Assembly: GCF_003852405.1 (NCBI RefSeq)
Contig: NZ_QAJM01000024.1
Span: 124,001 to 188,000 of the forward strand
From: Pseudomonas sp. KBW05
GTDB taxonomy: Bacteria; Pseudomonadota; Gammaproteobacteria; Pseudomonadales; Pseudomonadaceae
Reading direction: 5' to 3'
DNA length: 64,000 nucleotides
A program made the translations under genes and the position numbers. The notes under the pieces are model-generated. The model was not told the DNA's origin, ran no database searches, and saw only the letters and a list, made by a program, of their open reading frames with translations. Shown here piece by piece: positions 8,379 to 19,488 of the stretch (within the stretch, counting starts at the first letter, position 1; every line of letters starts with the position of its first letter).

Positions 8379-11048
8379 ATGGGCGAACTGGCCAAAGAAA
8401 TCCTCCCGGTCAATATCGAAGACGAGCTGAAACAGTCCTACCTCGACTACGCGATGAGCGTAATTGTCGGTCGGGCACTGCCTGATGCGCGCGATGGCTT
8501 GAAGCCCGTGCACCGGCGTGTGCTGTTCGCGATGAGCGAGCTGGGTAACGACTGGAACAAGCCGTACAAGAAATCTGCCCGTGTTGTCGGTGACGTGATC
8601 GGTAAGTATCACCCTCACGGCGACACTGCGGTGTACGACACCATCGTTCGGATGGCGCAGCCGTTTTCCCTGCGCTACCTGCTGGTAGACGGCCAGGGCA
8701 ACTTCGGTTCGGTCGACGGCGACAACGCCGCGGCCATGCGATACACCGAAGTGCGCATGACCAAGCTGGCGCACGAGCTGCTGGCTGACCTGCACAAAGA
8801 AACCGTGGACTGGGTGCCGAACTACGACGGCACCGAAATGATCCCGGCTGTGATGCCAACCCGTATTCCCAACCTGCTGGTCAACGGTTCCAGCGGTATC
8901 GCCGTGGGCATGGCGACCAACATCCCGCCACACAACCTCGGTGAAGTCATCGACGGTTGCCTGGCCCTCATCGACAACCCTGAGCTGACCGTCGATGAGT
9001 TGATGCAATACATTCCCGGCCCGGACTTCCCGACCGCCGCGATCATCAACGGTCGTGCCGGTATCATCGAAGCCTACCGCACCGGCCGTGGCCGCATTTA
9101 CATGCGCGCCCGCTCGATGATCGAAGACATCGACAAGGTCGGTGGCCGCCAGCAGATCGTCATCACCGAGCTGCCTTACCAGTTGAACAAGGCGCGCCTG
9201 ATCGAGAAGATCGCCGAGCTGGTCAAAGAGAAGAAGCTGGAAGGCATCACCGAGCTGCGCGACGAGTCCGACAAAGACGGTATGCGCGTGGTGATCGAGC
9301 TGCGCCGTGGCGAAGTGCCTGAGGTGATCCTCAACAACCTCTACGCCCAGACCCAGCTGCAAAGCGTGTTTGGTATCAACGTGGTTGCACTGATCGACGG
9401 CCGCCCGCGCATCCTGAACCTCAAGGATCTGCTGGAAGCCTTCGTGCGTCACCGCCGCGAAGTGGTCACCCGCCGTACCGTGTTCGAACTGCGCAAGGCC
9501 CGCGAGCGCGGCCACATCCTGGAAGGCCAGGCAGTTGCGTTGTCGAACATCGACCCGGTAATCGCCTTGATCAAGGCCTCGCCAACCCCGTCGGAAGCCA
9601 AGGAAGCGCTGATCAGCACGCCTTGGGAATCCAGCGCCGTGGTGGCGATGGTTGAACGTGCCGGTGCCGACTCGTGCCGTCCAGAGACCTTGGACCCACA
9701 ATACGGCCTGCGCGAAGGCAAGTACTTCCTGTCGCCGGAACAGGCCCAGGCCATTCTGGAACTGCGCCTGCACCGACTGACCGGCCTGGAGCACGAGAAG
9801 CTGCTGGCCGAGTACCAGGAGATCCTCAACCAGATCGGCGAGTTGATCCGCATCCTCAGCAGCGCCGTGCGCCTGATGGAAGTGATCCGCGAAGAACTGG
9901 AAGTGATCCGCGCCGAATACGGCGACGTGCGCCGCACCGAGATCCTCGATGCTCGCCTCGACCTGACCCTGGGTGACATGATCCCGGAAGAAGAGCGCGT
10001 CGTGACCATTTCCCACGGTGGCTACGCCAAGACCCAGCCTCTGGCTGCGTACCAGGCCCAGCGCCGTGGTGGTAAAGGTAAATCGGCTACCGGCGTGAAG
10101 GATGAGGACTACATCGCTCACCTGCTCGTGGCCAACAGCCACACCACGCTGCTGCTGTTCTCCAGCAAAGGCAAGGTGTACTGGCTCAAGACCTACGAGA
10201 TCCCGGAAGCCTCCCGTGCCGCCCGTGGTCGTCCGTTGGTCAACCTGCTGCCGCTGGACAGTGATGAATACATCACCACCATGCTGCCGGTCGAGGAATA
10301 CACCGAAGGTCACTTCATCTTCATGGCGACCGCCAAAGGCACCGTCAAGAAGACCCCGCTGGAATCCTTCAGCCGCCAGCGCAGCGTGGGCCTGATCGCC
10401 CTGGAGCTGGACGAAGGTGACGTACTGATCTCCGCCGCCATCACCGATGGCGAGCGTGAAGTCATGCTGTTCTCCGACGGTGGCAAGGTGACACGCTTCA
10501 AGGAATCCGACGTGCGTGCCATGGGCCGTACTGCCCGCGGTGTGCGCGGCATGCGCCTGCCAGAAGGGCAGAAGCTGATTTCGATGCTGATCCCGGAAGA
10601 AGGCAGCCAGATCCTCACCGCTTCGGCGCGTGGTTACGGCAAGCGTACCGCCATCAGCGAGTTCCCGGAGTACAAGCGTGGCGGCCAGGGCGTGATCGCC
10701 ATGGTCAGCAACGACCGCAACGGCCGTCTGGTCGGCGCAGTCCAGGTGCTCGATGGCGAGGAAATCATGCTGATTTCCGACCAGGGCACCCTGGTACGTA
10801 CCCGTGTGGCCGAAGTGTCGAGCCTGGGCCGTAACACCCAGGGCGTGACGCTGATCAAGCTGGCCAGCGACGAGACACTGGTGGGCCTGGAGCGAGTCCA
10901 GGAACCATCGGAAGTCGAAGGCGAGGAGTTTGAGGGTGCAGAGCGCGAAGGGGAAGGCTTTGATGGCGAGGTGATCGCAAGCGGCGATGACAACGTCGAC
11001 GAGCCAACCCTCGACGCTGCCGCAGACGAAGAAGAACCGCAGGAATAA
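8379..11048 (+). CDS. gyrA: DNA gyrase subunit A
   Basis: Breakage-reunion subunit of DNA gyrase, 889 residues. The N-terminal catalytic domain has the active-site tyrosine in AAMRYTE at Tyr122. The quinolone-resistance region [10 protein letters not shown] has Thr83 and Asp87, the wild-type residues in Pseudomonas, so no classical target resistance is seen. The GyrA box QRRGGKG is in the C-terminal beta-pinwheel domain, followed by pinwheel repeats (GYGKRT, GRNTQG) and an acidic tail rich in Glu/Asp. Start and length agree with P. aeruginosa-type GyrA, whose tail is of similar composition. It is followed by a hairpin terminator, so it is probably its own transcription unit. Confidence 0.98.
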   Translation: MGELAKEILPVNIEDELKQSYLDYAMSVIVGRALPDARDGLKPVHRRVLFAMSELGNDWNKPYKKSARVVGDVIGKYHPHGDTAVYDTIVRMAQPFSLRYLLVDGQGNFGSVDGDNAAAMRYTEVRMTKLAHELLADLHKETVDWVPNYDGTEMIPAVMPTRIPNLLVNGSSGIAVGMATNIPPHNLGEVIDGCLALIDNPELTVDELMQYIPGPDFPTAAIINGRAGIIEAYRTGRGRIYMRARSMIEDIDKVGGRQQIVITELPYQLNKARLIEKIAELVKEKKLEGITELRDESDKDGMRVVIELRRGEVPEVILNNLYAQTQLQSVFGINVVALIDGRPRILNLKDLLEAFVRHRREVVTRRTVFELRKARERGHILEGQAVALSNIDPVIALIKASPTPSEAKEALISTPWESSAVVAMVERAGADSCRPETLDPQYGLREGKYFLSPEQAQAILELRLHRLTGLEHEKLLAEYQEILNQIGELIRILSSAVRLMEVIREELEVIRAEYGDVRRTEILDARLDLTLGDMIPEEERVVTISHGGYAKTQPLAAYQAQRRGGKGKSATGVKDEDYIAHLLVANSHTTLLLFSSKGKVYWLKTYEIPEASRAARGRPLVNLLPLDSDEYITTMLPVEEYTEGHFIFMATAKGTVKKTPLESFSRQRSVGLIALELDEGDVLISAAITDGEREVMLFSDGGKVTRFKESDVRAMGRTARGVRGMRLPEGQKLISMLIPEEGSQILTASARGYGKRTAISEFPEYKRGGQGVIAMVSNDRNGRLVGAVQVLDGEEIMLISDQGTLVRTRVAEVSSLGRNTQGVTLIKLASDETLVGLERVQEPSEVEGEEFEGAEREGEGFDGEVIASGDDNVDEPTLDAAADEEEPQE

Positions 11049-11059
11049 GCGGACACACA

Positions 11060-11092
11060 GGGGGCGGATGAAGATTCGCCCCCTTGTTGTTT
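11060..11092 (+). terminator. Rho-independent terminator after gyrA
   Basis: A GC-rich stem GGGGGCGGA / TTCGCCCCC with a six-base loop, followed by TTGTTGTTTG. It begins 12 bp after the gyrA stop. Confidence 0.75.
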
Positions 11093-11134
11093 GTCCCCTT
11101 TGAAACAACATGTCCTTTGGCTGGACGCGGTCAA

Positions 11135-11221
11135 TGTGGGAGCTGGCTTGCCTGCGATGGCAGCGCCACGGTATCACTGCGATACCGAGGTGCCCTTATC
11201 GCAGGCAAGCCAGCTCCCACA
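11135..11221. repeat. Intergenic REP doublet (REPIN-like palindrome)
   Basis: The arms TGTGGGAGCTGGCTTGCCTG and CGCAGGCAAGCCAGCTCCCA are perfect inverted copies about 50 bases apart, in the gyrA-serC interval. This is the same subtype as the element at 2949. Confidence 0.83.
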
Positions 11222-11291
11222 AGGATTCGCTCCAGAGAAAGGGTGTTGCCGAACATGATTGCAGCCCCACCAGATCAGAGTGAGATTGGAT

Positions 11292-12377
11292 GTGAGCAAG
11301 AGAGCCTATAACTTCTGTGCCGGTCCCGCGGCGCTTCCTGAAGCAGTCCTGCAGCGTGCGCAGGGTGAACTCCTCGACTGGCATGGAAAAGGCCTCTCTG
11401 TGATGGAAATGAGCCATCGCAGCGATGAGTTCGTGTCCATTGCCAACAAGGCCGAGCAGGATCTGCGCGACTTGCTGGACATCCCATCGAACTACAAAGT
11501 GCTGTTCCTGCAAGGCGGCGCCAGCCAGCAGTTCGCGCAGATCCCACTGAACCTGCTGCCGGAAGATGGCACTGCCGACTATATCGACACCGGTATCTGG
11601 GGCCAGAAGGCCATTGAAGAGGCCTCGCGCTACGGCAACGTCAACGTCGCCGGTACCGCCAAGCCCTACGATTACTTCGCGATTCCCGGTCAGAACGAGT
11701 GGAAGCTGTCGAAGGATGCGGCCTACGTCCATTACGTGCAGAACGAAACCATTGGCGGCCTGGAGTTCGACTGGGTGCCGGAGGTCGGCGACGTGCCGTT
11801 GGTGTGCGACATGTCCTCGGACATCCTCTCGCGCCCGATCGACGTGTCCAAGTACGGCATGATCTACGCCGGGGCGCAGAAGAACATCGGCCCGAGCGGT
11901 ATCCTCGTCAACATCATCCGCGAAGACCTGCTGGGTCGCGCCCGTTCGCTGTGCCCGACCATGCTCAACTACAAGGTCGCGGCCGACAACGGCTCGATGT
12001 ACAACACGCCGCCGGCGTTCGCCTGGTACCTGTCCGGCCTGGTGTTCGAGTGGCTGAAAGAGCAGGGCGGTGTCGCCGCCATGGGCAAGCTCAACGAAGA
12101 GAAGAAGCGCACCCTGTACGACTTCATCGACGCCAGCGGCCTGTACAGCAACCCGATCAACCTGAGCGACCGCTCGTGGATGAACGTACCTTTCCGCTTG
12201 GCTGACGATCGCCTCGACAAGCCATTCCTGGCCGGTGCCGACGCGCGCGGCCTGCTGAACCTCAAGGGCCACCGTTCGGTCGGTGGCATGCGCGCCTCCA
12301 TCTACAACGCTGTCGACATCCACGCGATCAATGCGCTGGTTGCCTACATGGCAGAGTTCGAAAAGGAACACGGCTAA
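11292..12377 (+). CDS. serC: Phosphoserine aminotransferase
   Basis: PLP enzyme that converts 3-phosphohydroxypyruvate to phosphoserine, and also acts in pyridoxal phosphate synthesis; 361 residues, the usual Pseudomonas length. I chose the GTG at 11292 because it gives the standard start SKRAYNFCAGPAALPEAVL; upstream in-frame GTG and TTG codons would add residues not found in the family. The PLP lysine is in YAGAQKNIGPSG. GGASQQF and SSDILSRP are family blocks. No strong ribosome site is seen. It overlaps pheA by one base (TAATG) and heads the serC-pheA-hisC-tyrA/aroA-cmk operon. Confidence 0.95.
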   Translation: MSKRAYNFCAGPAALPEAVLQRAQGELLDWHGKGLSVMEMSHRSDEFVSIANKAEQDLRDLLDIPSNYKVLFLQGGASQQFAQIPLNLLPEDGTADYIDTGIWGQKAIEEASRYGNVNVAGTAKPYDYFAIPGQNEWKLSKDAAYVHYVQNETIGGLEFDWVPEVGDVPLVCDMSSDILSRPIDVSKYGMIYAGAQKNIGPSGILVNIIREDLLGRARSLCPTMLNYKVAADNGSMYNTPPAFAWYLSGLVFEWLKEQGGVAAMGKLNEEKKRTLYDFIDASGLYSNPINLSDRSWMNVPFRLADDRLDKPFLAGADARGLLNLKGHRSVGGMRASIYNAVDIHAINALVAYMAEFEKEHG

Positions 12378-13471
12378 TGTCTGAGCAAGAACTCAAGGCC
12401 CTGCGCGTACGCATTGACAGCCTGGACGAGAAAGTCCTGGAGCTGATCAGTGAGCGCGCGCGATGTGCCCAGGAAGTGGCGCGGGTGAAGATGGCATCCC
12501 TGGCGGAAGGCGAAGTGCCGGTGTTCTACCGGCCTGAGCGTGAAGCCCAGGTGCTCAAGCGTGTGATGGAGCGCAACAAAGGCCCGCTGGGCAACGAAGA
12601 GATGGCGCGGTTGTTCCGCGAAATCATGTCCTCGTGCCTGGCCCTGGAGCAGCCACTGAAAGTGGCTTACCTCGGCCCTGAAGGTACCTTCACCCAAGCG
12701 GCGGCCATGAAGCACTTCGGCCACGCGGTGATCAGCAAGCCAATGGCAGCGATCGACGAAGTGTTCCGTGAAGTGGCAGCCGGTGCGGTGAATTTTGGCG
12801 TGGTCCCGGTGGAAAACTCCACCGAGGGCGCGGTCAACCACACCCTGGACAGCTTCCTTGAGCACGACATGGTGATCTGCGGCGAAGTCGAGCTGCGTAT
12901 CCACCACCACTTGCTGGTGGGCGAGAACACCAAGACCGACAGCATCAGCCGTATCTACTCCCACGCCCAGTCCCTGGCCCAGTGCCGCAAGTGGCTGGAT
13001 GCGCACTACCCGAATGTCGAGCGCGTGGCGGTGTCCAGCAACGCCGAAGCGGCCAAGCGGGTCAAGGGCGAGTGGAACTCGGCGGCCATCGCCGGGGATA
13101 TGGCAGCGGGCCTGTACGGCCTGACGCGCCTGGCCGAGAAAATCGAGGACCGCCCGGATAACTCCACACGCTTCCTGATGATCGGCAGCCAGGAAGTGCC
13201 GCCGACGGGCGACGACAAGACCTCGATCATCGTCTCCATGAGCAACAAGCCCGGCGCACTGCATGAGCTGTTGGTGCCGTTCCATGACAACGGGATTGAC
13301 CTGACGCGCATCGAGACTCGTCCGTCGCGCAGCGGTAAATGGACCTACGTGTTCTTTATCGATTTCATCGGCCATCACCGTGACCCGTTGGTCAAGGGTG
13401 TGCTGGAGAAAATCAGTCAGGAAGCGGTGGCACTCAAGGTGCTGGGCTCCTACCCGAAAGCGGTTTTGTGA
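12377..13471 (+). CDS. pheA: Bifunctional chorismate mutase/prephenate dehydratase (P-protein)
   Basis: Makes phenylpyruvate from chorismate in phenylalanine synthesis, 364 residues. An AroQ-type chorismate mutase domain occupies roughly residues 1-90 (LRVRIDSLDEKVLELISER). A prephenate dehydratase domain follows (YLGPEGTFTQAA, PVENSTEGAVNHTLD, DNSTRFLMIG). A C-terminal ACT domain for phenylalanine feedback has the binding motifs KPGALHELL and RIETRPSR. It is coupled to serC by TAATG, and hisC follows 9 bp later. Confidence 0.97.
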   Translation: MSEQELKALRVRIDSLDEKVLELISERARCAQEVARVKMASLAEGEVPVFYRPEREAQVLKRVMERNKGPLGNEEMARLFREIMSSCLALEQPLKVAYLGPEGTFTQAAAMKHFGHAVISKPMAAIDEVFREVAAGAVNFGVVPVENSTEGAVNHTLDSFLEHDMVICGEVELRIHHHLLVGENTKTDSISRIYSHAQSLAQCRKWLDAHYPNVERVAVSSNAEAAKRVKGEWNSAAIAGDMAAGLYGLTRLAEKIEDRPDNSTRFLMIGSQEVPPTGDDKTSIIVSMSNKPGALHELLVPFHDNGIDLTRIETRPSRSGKWTYVFFIDFIGHHRDPLVKGVLEKISQEAVALKVLGSYPKAVL

Positions 13472-13480
13472 GGCGTTAAC

Positions 13481-14593
13481 ATGAGTGGCAACTTCCTCGC
13501 CCTGGCGCAGCCGGGCGTGCAACAACTGTCGCCTTACGTTCCGGGCAAGCCTGTGGACGAGTTGGCGCGTGAGTTGAACCTGGATCCGGCGAAGATCGTC
13601 AAGCTGGCCAGTAACGAGAACCCGTTGGGCCCAAGCCCCAAGGTGTTGGCAGCGATTCGTGAAGAGCTGGCCGAGCTGACCCGTTATCCCGATGGCAACG
13701 GCTTTGCCCTGAAGTCGCTGCTGGCTGAAAAGTGCCGGGTCGAGCTGAATCAGGTAACCCTGGGGAACGGCTCCAACGACATTCTTGAGCTGGTGGGCCG
13801 TGCTTACCTGGCGCCGGGCCTCAACGCGGTGTTCAGTGAGCACGCGTTTGCCGTCTACCCGATCGTCACCCAGGCGGTTGGCGCAGATGCGCGGGTGATT
13901 CCAGCGAAGGACTGGGGGCACGATCTGCCGGTCATGCTGGCGGCCATCGATGCACAGACCCGCGTGGTGTTTATCGCCAACCCGAACAACCCGACCGGGA
14001 CCTGGTTCGATGCGCAGGCGCTGAACGATTTCCTGCAGGACGTGCCCGAGCACGTGCTGGTGGTGCTGGACGAGGCCTACATCGAGTACGCCGAAGGCAG
14101 CGACCTGCCGGACGGCCTGGACTTCCTGGCGGCCTACCCGAACCTGCTGGTATCGCGCACGTTCTCCAAGGCGTATGGCTTGGCTTCGTTGCGGGTTGGC
14201 TACGGTTTGTCCACGGCCGTCGTCGCCGACGTGCTGAACCGCGTACGCCAGCCGTTCAACGTCAACAGCCTTGCCCTGGCGGCGGCTTGTGCGGCGGTGA
14301 AGGATGCCGAGTATCTGGAAGAGGGTCGCCGCATCAACGAAAGCGGCATGTTGCAACTGCAAGAGGGTTTCCGTGAGCTGGGTCTGGGTTGGATTCCGTC
14401 CAAAGGCAACTTCATCTGTGTCGATCTTGGCCAGGTGGCTGCCCCGGTGTTCCAGGGGCTGCTGGCTGAAGGTGTGATCGTGCGTCCGGTGGCCAACTAC
14501 GGCATGCCGAACCACCTGCGTATCACCATTGGTTTGCCGGCCGAGAACGCCCGCTTCCTGGAGGCGTTGGCCAAGGTTCTGGCTCGTGGTTGA
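13481..14593 (+). CDS. hisC: Histidinol-phosphate aminotransferase (HisC2-type, aromatic operon copy)
   Basis: Class I/II PLP aminotransferase, 370 residues. The PLP lysine lies in SRTFSKAYGLASLRVGYG, the substrate loop is ASNENPLGPSPK, and the aspartate block is VLDEAYIEYAEG. Its position between pheA and the tyrA-aroA fusion matches hisC2 of P. aeruginosa, so besides histidinol phosphate it may transaminate aromatic keto acids. That dual use is inference from context. Only ten bases separate its stop from the first possible start of the next gene. Confidence 0.93.
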   Translation: MSGNFLALAQPGVQQLSPYVPGKPVDELARELNLDPAKIVKLASNENPLGPSPKVLAAIREELAELTRYPDGNGFALKSLLAEKCRVELNQVTLGNGSNDILELVGRAYLAPGLNAVFSEHAFAVYPIVTQAVGADARVIPAKDWGHDLPVMLAAIDAQTRVVFIANPNNPTGTWFDAQALNDFLQDVPEHVLVVLDEAYIEYAEGSDLPDGLDFLAAYPNLLVSRTFSKAYGLASLRVGYGLSTAVVADVLNRVRQPFNVNSLALAAACAAVKDAEYLEEGRRINESGMLQLQEGFRELGLGWIPSKGNFICVDLGQVAAPVFQGLLAEGVIVRPVANYGMPNHLRITIGLPAENARFLEALAKVLARG

Positions 14594-14621
14594 TGTCACT
14601 GCAATGCAACCTGCTGTGCCT

Positions 14622-16832
14622 ATGATCGGTCGCCTGGTGGTGGTCGGTCTGGGGTTGATCGGCGGCTCCTTCGCCAAAGGCCTGCGTGAAAGCGGGTTGT
14701 GTGGCGAAGTGGTCGGTGTGGACCTGGACCCGCAGTCGCGCAAGTTGGCGGTTGAACTCGGGGTAGTCGATCGCTGTGAGGCCGACCTGGCGCTTGCCTG
14801 CCAGGGTGCGGATGTGATCCAGCTGGCGGTGCCGATCCTGGCCATGGAGAAGTTGCTGGCGTTGTTGGCCGGCATGGACCTGGGCCAGGCGATCCTGACG
14901 GACGTCGGCAGCGCCAAAGGCAATGTGGTGCGCGCGGCGCAACTGGCGTTTGGCGGCATGCCGGCGCGCTTTGTGCCGGGTCACCCGATTGCCGGCTCCG
15001 AGCAGAGTGGGGTGGAAGCTTCCAACGCGCAGTTGTTCCGTCGCCACAAGGTGATCCTGACGCCGCTGGAGCAGACCGATCCGGCCGCGCTGGCCGTTGT
15101 GGATCGTCTCTGGCGCGAGCTGGGGGCGGACGTGGAACATATGCAGGTCGAGCGCCACGATGAAGTGTTGGCGGCGACCAGCCACTTGCCCCATCTGTTG
15201 GCATTTGGTTTGGTGGACTCCTTGGCCAAGCGCAACGAGAATCTCGAGATTTTCCGTTACGCCGCCGGTGGCTTCCGTGATTTCACGCGGATTGCCGGCA
15301 GTGATCCGGTGATGTGGCACGACATCTTCCTCGCCAACCGCGAAGCGGTGTTGCGTACCCTGGACACCTTCCGCAGCGACCTCGACGCCTTGCGCGACGC
15401 AGTTGACGCGGGTGATGGGCATCAATTGCTGGGCGTATTCACCCGTGCGCGGGTGGCGCGGGAGCATTTCAGCAAGATCCTGGCGCGCCGGGCCTACATG
15501 GAGACGGCGGTGGACGCCGATGAGCTGACGTTCCTGGCCAGTCCGGGCGGCTGCGTGAGCGGGCGTATCCGCGTGCCGGGCGACAAGTCGATCTCCCATC
15601 GCTCGATCATGCTGGGTTCTTTGGCCGAGGGTGTGACGGAGGTCGAAGGTTTCCTCGAAGGCGAAGATGCCTTGGCGACCTTGCAGGCGTTTCGCGACAT
15701 GGGCGTGGTGATTGAAGGCCCGCACCATGGGCGCGTGACCATTCATGGGGTGGGTTTGCATGGCTTGAAGGCAGCGCCAGGGCCGATTTACCTAGGGAAC
15801 TCCGGTACGTCCATGCGGTTGCTTTCCGGGCTGCTGGCCGCGCAAAGCTTCGACAGTGTGCTGACGGGCGATGCTTCTTTATCCAAGCGTCCCATGAGTC
15901 GTGTGGCCAAGCCGCTGCGGGAAATGGGCGCGGTGATCGACACCGGCCCTGAAGGGCGGCCGCCGCTGACCATTCGTGGCGGTCAGGCGTTGAAAGGGCT
16001 GACGTACGCGTTGCCGATGGCCAGCGCGCAGGTCAAGTCCTGCCTGTTGCTGGCCGGGCTGTACGCCGCAGGCACGACCTCGGTGACCGAGCCTGCGCCG
16101 ACCCGTGATCATACCGAGCGCATGCTGCGTGGCTTTGGTTATCCGGTGGCGGTTGACGGGGCGACTGCGTCGGTCGAGTCCGGGCATGCGCTGACGGCAA
16201 CCCGTATCGAGGTGCCGGGGGATATTTCCTCTTCGGCGTTTTTCCTGGTGGCCGCTTCGATTGCCGAGGGCTCCGAGTTGTTGCTGGAGCATGTTGGCAT
16301 CAACCCGACGCGTACCGGGGTGATCGATATCCTGCGACTGATGGGGGCGGATATCACCTTGGAAAACCCGCGTGAAGTGGGGGGGGAGCCTGTCGCCGAT
16401 CTGCGTGTGCGCGCCGCAGCGCTGAAGGGGATCGAGATTCCCGAAGCGCTGGTGCCGTTGGCGATCGATGAGTTCCCGGTGCTGTTTGTTGCGGCAGCTT
16501 GTGCGGCGGGGCGCACCGTTTTGCGGGGCGCTGAAGAGCTGCGCGTTAAAGAGTCTGATCGTATTCAGGTCATGGCCGATGGTCTGTTGGCGCTGGGGGT
16601 CAAGTGTGAACCGACCCCCGATGGGATTATTATCGACGGTGGCCCGATGGGTGGTGGTGAAGTCCATGCTCACGGTGATCATCGGATTGCCATGGCCTTC
16701 AGCGTTGCTTCCCTGCGGGCGACAGCGCCGATTCGTATCCGTGACTGCGCCAATGTAGCTACATCTTTTCCGAACTTTCTTACACTGTGTGCCCAAGTCG
16801 GCATTCGTGTAGCCCAAGAGGCTCAATTGTGA
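14622..16832 (+). CDS. Fused prephenate dehydrogenase / 3-phosphoshikimate 1-carboxyvinyltransferase (TyrA-AroA)
   Basis: A two-domain enzyme of about 736 residues joining the tyrosine-branch dehydrogenase to EPSP synthase. Residues 1 to about 300 are TyrA: NAD site [15 protein letters not shown], and [14 protein letters not shown] with a catalytic histidine. The rest is Aro[33 protein letters not shown], the catalytic LRVKESDR and [11 protein letters not shown]. The fusion is typical of Pseudomonas. The start is uncertain: ATG at 14622 (MIGRLVVVG) gives the family N-terminus, and ATG at 14604 would add six residues. Its stop overlaps the cmk GTG start by four bases. Confidence 0.95.
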   Translation: MIGRLVVVGLGLIGGSFAKGLRESGLCGEVVGVDLDPQSRKLAVELGVVDRCEADLALACQGADVIQLAVPILAMEKLLALLAGMDLGQAILTDVGSAKGNVVRAAQLAFGGMPARFVPGHPIAGSEQSGVEASNAQLFRRHKVILTPLEQTDPAALAVVDRLWRELGADVEHMQVERHDEVLAATSHLPHLLAFGLVDSLAKRNENLEIFRYAAGGFRDFTRIAGSDPVMWHDIFLANREAVLRTLDTFRSDLDALRDAVDAGDGHQLLGVFTRARVAREHFSKILARRAYMETAVDADELTFLASPGGCVSGRIRVPGDKSISHRSIMLGSLAEGVTEVEGFLEGEDALATLQAFRDMGVVIEGPHHGRVTIHGVGLHGLKAAPGPIYLGNSGTSMRLLSGLLAAQSFDSVLTGDASLSKRPMSRVAKPLREMGAVIDTGPEGRPPLTIRGGQALKGLTYALPMASAQVKSCLLLAGLYAAGTTSVTEPAPTRDHTERMLRGFGYPVAVDGATASVESGHALTATRIEVPGDISSSAFFLVAASIAEGSELLLEHVGINPTRTGVIDILRLMGADITLENPREVGGEPVADLRVRAAALKGIEIPEALVPLAIDEFPVLFVAAACAAGRTVLRGAEELRVKESDRIQVMADGLLALGVKCEPTPDGIIIDGGPMGGGEVHAHGDHRIAMAFSVASLRATAPIRIRDCANVATSFPNFLTLCAQVGIRVAQEAQL

Positions 16833-17518
16833 ATATTAAAGCACCGGTGATTACCATCGACGGGCCAAGCGGCTCGGGCAAAGGCACGATCGCCGGCATC
16901 CTGGCCAAGCGCCTGGGTTGGTGCCTGCTGGATTCCGGCGCCCTTTACCGCCTGCTGGCTTTTGCTGCGCGCAACCATGGCGTAGACCTGACCAACGAAG
17001 AATCCTTGAAGCTGTTGGCGGCGCATCTTGATGTGCAGTTCGTCGGGGCGACGGAAGGTCATCCGCAACGCATCATCCTGGAAGGGGATGATGTAACCGA
17101 CGACCTGCGTAATGAACAAGTCGGTTCCTGGGCTTCGCAGATTGCCGCGCTGCCGGCCGTACGTGACGCATTGCTGCAGCGTCAGCGGGCTTTTCAGGAG
17201 CCGCCGGGCCTGGTGGCTGACGGGCGCGATATGGGAACCGTCGTGTTTCCCGAGGCGCCGCTGAAGGTTTTCCTGACGGCCAGCGCCGAGGAGCGGGCTC
17301 GCCGCCGCTACTTGCAGTTGAAGGGCAAAGTCGATGGTGTTAGTCTGTCGAGTCTGCTAGATGAGATCCGTGCACGTGATGAGCGTGATACCCAGCGCGC
17401 AGTAGCCCCGCTTAAACCGGCGGCTGATGCGATACAGCTGGATTCCACGGAGTTGTCCATCGAGCAGGTGCTGGAACGCATCTTGAGCGAAATCGCCATT
17501 CGCGATATCGCCGGGTGA
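16829..17518 (+). CDS. cmk: Cytidylate kinase
   Basis: Phosphorylates CMP/dCMP, 229 residues. The P-loop is GPSGSGKGT near residue 11, and the CMP-binding block is [13 protein letters not shown]. The lid region has [11 protein letters not shown], and [16 protein letters not shown] is the family C-terminal motif. The start is GTG at 16829, inside the stop of the upstream fusion gene (GTGA), which gives the usual [14 protein letters not shown] start. A hairpin follows immediately. Confidence 0.96.
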   Translation: MNIKAPVITIDGPSGSGKGTIAGILAKRLGWCLLDSGALYRLLAFAARNHGVDLTNEESLKLLAAHLDVQFVGATEGHPQRIILEGDDVTDDLRNEQVGSWASQIAALPAVRDALLQRQRAFQEPPGLVADGRDMGTVVFPEAPLKVFLTASAEERARRRYLQLKGKVDGVSLSSLLDEIRARDERDTQRAVAPLKPAADAIQLDSTELSIEQVLERILSEIAIRDIAG

Positions 17519-17520
17519 CC

Positions 17521-17566
17521 AAGAAGGCCGCAGGGGACCAGTCATAGTCCTGCGGTGGCTTCTTTT
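17521..17566 (+). terminator. Hairpin terminator between cmk and rpsA
   Basis: AAGAAGGCCGCAGG pairs with CCTGCGGTGGCTTCTT (one bulge) around a loop near GACCAGTCATAG, then TTTT. It starts two bases after the cmk stop. It may terminate or attenuate the aromatic operon before rpsA. Confidence 0.6.
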
Positions 17567-17578
17567 AACTGAAACTGA

Positions 17579-17638
17579 CCCACACCGTCTGGGGTGTGGA
17601 GATGGGCGTATTCTTCGCCCTTATCAACAGGAATTAAA
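17579..17638 (+). promoter_or_regulatory. Structured 5' leader of rpsA with two small hairpins
   Basis: Just upstream of rpsA are two consecutive stem-loops: CCACACC/GGTGTGG (17580-17599) and GGGCG/CGCCC (17604-17620). A weak ribosome site, ACAGGAA, follows. In E. coli, ribosomal protein S1 represses its own translation through hairpins in an rpsA leader with a poor Shine-Dalgarno, so these may serve the same purpose. That function is inferred from position and shape only. Confidence 0.4.
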
Positions 17639-19327
17639 ATGAGCGAAAGCTTTGCGGAACTCTTTGAAGAAAGCCTAAAAACCCTGAACCTTCAGGCAGG
17701 CTCCATCATCACCGGTGTTATCGTTGATATCGATTACCAAGCTCGCTGGGTAACCGTTCACGCTGGTCTGAAGTCTGAAGCTCTGATCCCGCTGGAACAG
17801 TTCTACAACGATGCTGGTGACCTGACTATCAATGTCGGTGACGAAGTTCACGTTGCTCTGGACTCGGTTGAAGACGGTTTCGGTGAAACCAAGCTGTCCC
17901 GTGAAAAAGCCAAGCGCGCTGAATGCTGGATTGTTCTCGAAGCAGCCTTCGCAGCTGAAGAAGTGGTCAAGGGCGTTATCAACGGTAAGGTTAAAGGCGG
18001 CTTCACTGTCGACGTTAACGGCATCCGTGCGTTCCTGCCAGGTTCTTTGGTCGACGTTCGTCCAGTGCGCGATACCACGCACCTGGAAGGCAAGGAACTC
18101 GAATTCAAGGTCATCAAACTCGACCAGAAGCGCAACAACGTTGTCGTTTCCCGTCGCAGCGTCCTGGAAGCAGAGAACTCCGCCGAGCGTGAAGCTCTGC
18201 TGGAATCCCTGCAGGAAGGCCAACAAGTCAAAGGTATCGTCAAGAACCTCACCGATTACGGCGCATTCGTCGATCTGGGTGGCGTCGATGGCCTGCTGCA
18301 CATTACCGACATGGCTTGGAAGCGTATCAAGCATCCATCTGAAATCGTCAACGTTGGCGACGAGATCGATGTAAAGGTTCTGAAATACGATCGCGAGCGC
18401 AACCGTGTTTCCCTGGGCCTGAAGCAACTGGGTGAAGATCCATGGGTTGCTATCAAAGCTCGTTACCCAGAAAGCACTCGCGTAACCGCGCGTGTTACCA
18501 ACCTGACCGACTACGGCTGCTTCGCTGAGCTGGAAGAAGGCGTGGAAGGCCTGGTGCACGTTTCCGAAATGGACTGGACCAACAAAAACATCCACCCTTC
18601 GAAAGTCGTACAAGTCGGCGACGAAGTGGAAGTTATGGTTCTGGACATCGACGAAGAGCGTCGTCGTATCTCCCTGGGCATCAAGCAGTGCAAATCTAAC
18701 CCATGGGAAGATTTCTCTGGCCAGTTCAACAAGGGCGATAAAATCTCCGGCACCATCAAGTCGATCACCGATTTCGGTATCTTCATTGGTCTGGACGGCG
18801 GCATCGACGGCCTGGTTCACCTGTCCGACATCTCCTGGAACGAAGTTGGCGAAGAAGCTGTTCGTCGTTTCAAGAAGGGCGACGAGCTGGACACCGTTAT
18901 CCTGTCGGTTGACCCAGAGCGCGAGCGCATCTCCCTGGGTATCAAGCAGCTGGAAAGCGACCCGTTCTCTGAATACGTTCAGGACAACGACAAAGGCGCA
19001 ATCGTTAAGGGCATCGTGAAAGAAGTTGACGCTAAAGGCGCCATCATCACTCTGGCCGACGATATCGAAGCGACTCTGAAAGCCTCCGAAATCAGCCGTG
19101 ACCGCGTTGAAGACGCGCGCAACGTTCTGAAAGAAGGCCAGGAAGTAGAAGCCAAGATCATCAGCGTTGATCGCAAGAGCCGCGTGATCCAACTCTCCAT
19201 CAAGTCGAAAGACGAAGTGGAAGAGAAAGAAGCTATGCAGAGCCTGAAATCGGCTCCAGAAGCTGCTGCAACTGGCGAGACCACTATGGCCTCCCTGCTG
19301 CGCGAAGCAATGGCCAAGCAGAACTAA
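17639..19327 (+). CDS. rpsA: 30S ribosomal protein S1
   Basis: RNA-binding ribosomal protein needed for translation initiation on structured mRNA, 562 residues. Six S1 (OB-fold) repeats can be read from recurring blocks such as [32 protein letters not shown] and [17 protein letters not shown], each with a downstream RISLG-type strand. The start is ATG at 17639 ([13 protein letters not shown]), preceded by ACAGGAA. Longer in-frame openings upstream would run through the leader hairpins. The codon choice is that of a highly expressed gene (many GTT, CGT and GAA codons). Confidence 0.98.
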   Translation: MSESFAELFEESLKTLNLQAGSIITGVIVDIDYQARWVTVHAGLKSEALIPLEQFYNDAGDLTINVGDEVHVALDSVEDGFGETKLSREKAKRAECWIVLEAAFAAEEVVKGVINGKVKGGFTVDVNGIRAFLPGSLVDVRPVRDTTHLEGKELEFKVIKLDQKRNNVVVSRRSVLEAENSAEREALLESLQEGQQVKGIVKNLTDYGAFVDLGGVDGLLHITDMAWKRIKHPSEIVNVGDEIDVKVLKYDRERNRVSLGLKQLGEDPWVAIKARYPESTRVTARVTNLTDYGCFAELEEGVEGLVHVSEMDWTNKNIHPSKVVQVGDEVEVMVLDIDEERRRISLGIKQCKSNPWEDFSGQFNKGDKISGTIKSITDFGIFIGLDGGIDGLVHLSDISWNEVGEEAVRRFKKGDELDTVILSVDPERERISLGIKQLESDPFSEYVQDNDKGAIVKGIVKEVDAKGAIITLADDIEATLKASEISRDRVEDARNVLKEGQEVEAKIISVDRKSRVIQLSIKSKDEVEEKEAMQSLKSAPEAAATGETTMASLLREAMAKQN

Positions 19328-19344
19328 GTTCTGTAAAGCTATAG

Positions 19345-19373
19345 AAAAAGGGCGACTTCGGTCGCCCTTTTTT
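19345..19373 (+). terminator. Rho-independent terminator after rpsA
   Basis: A perfect stem AAAAAGGGCGAC / GTCGCCCTTTTTT with a four-base TTCG loop and a T-run, 17 bp after the rpsA stop. Confidence 0.93.
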
Positions 19374-19488
19374 GTGCCTGAAATTCGTTGAATCAACAAC
19401 CAAGAACCAAGCGGTATGAGCGGTTGTCAGAACTGACTATAGTCGTTTGAAAAGCTGCTCCCGTGTTGGCTATTCAGTAAGGGTTGGA

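Noticed and set aside
8352-11177. A 941-codon open frame on the minus strand opposite gyrA; similar long ones oppose pheA-hisC (12374-14959) and kdpA/kdpB (61377-63968).
   Set aside because: They mirror the codon bias of high-GC genes on the other strand, show no recognisable domains, and lack ribosome sites.
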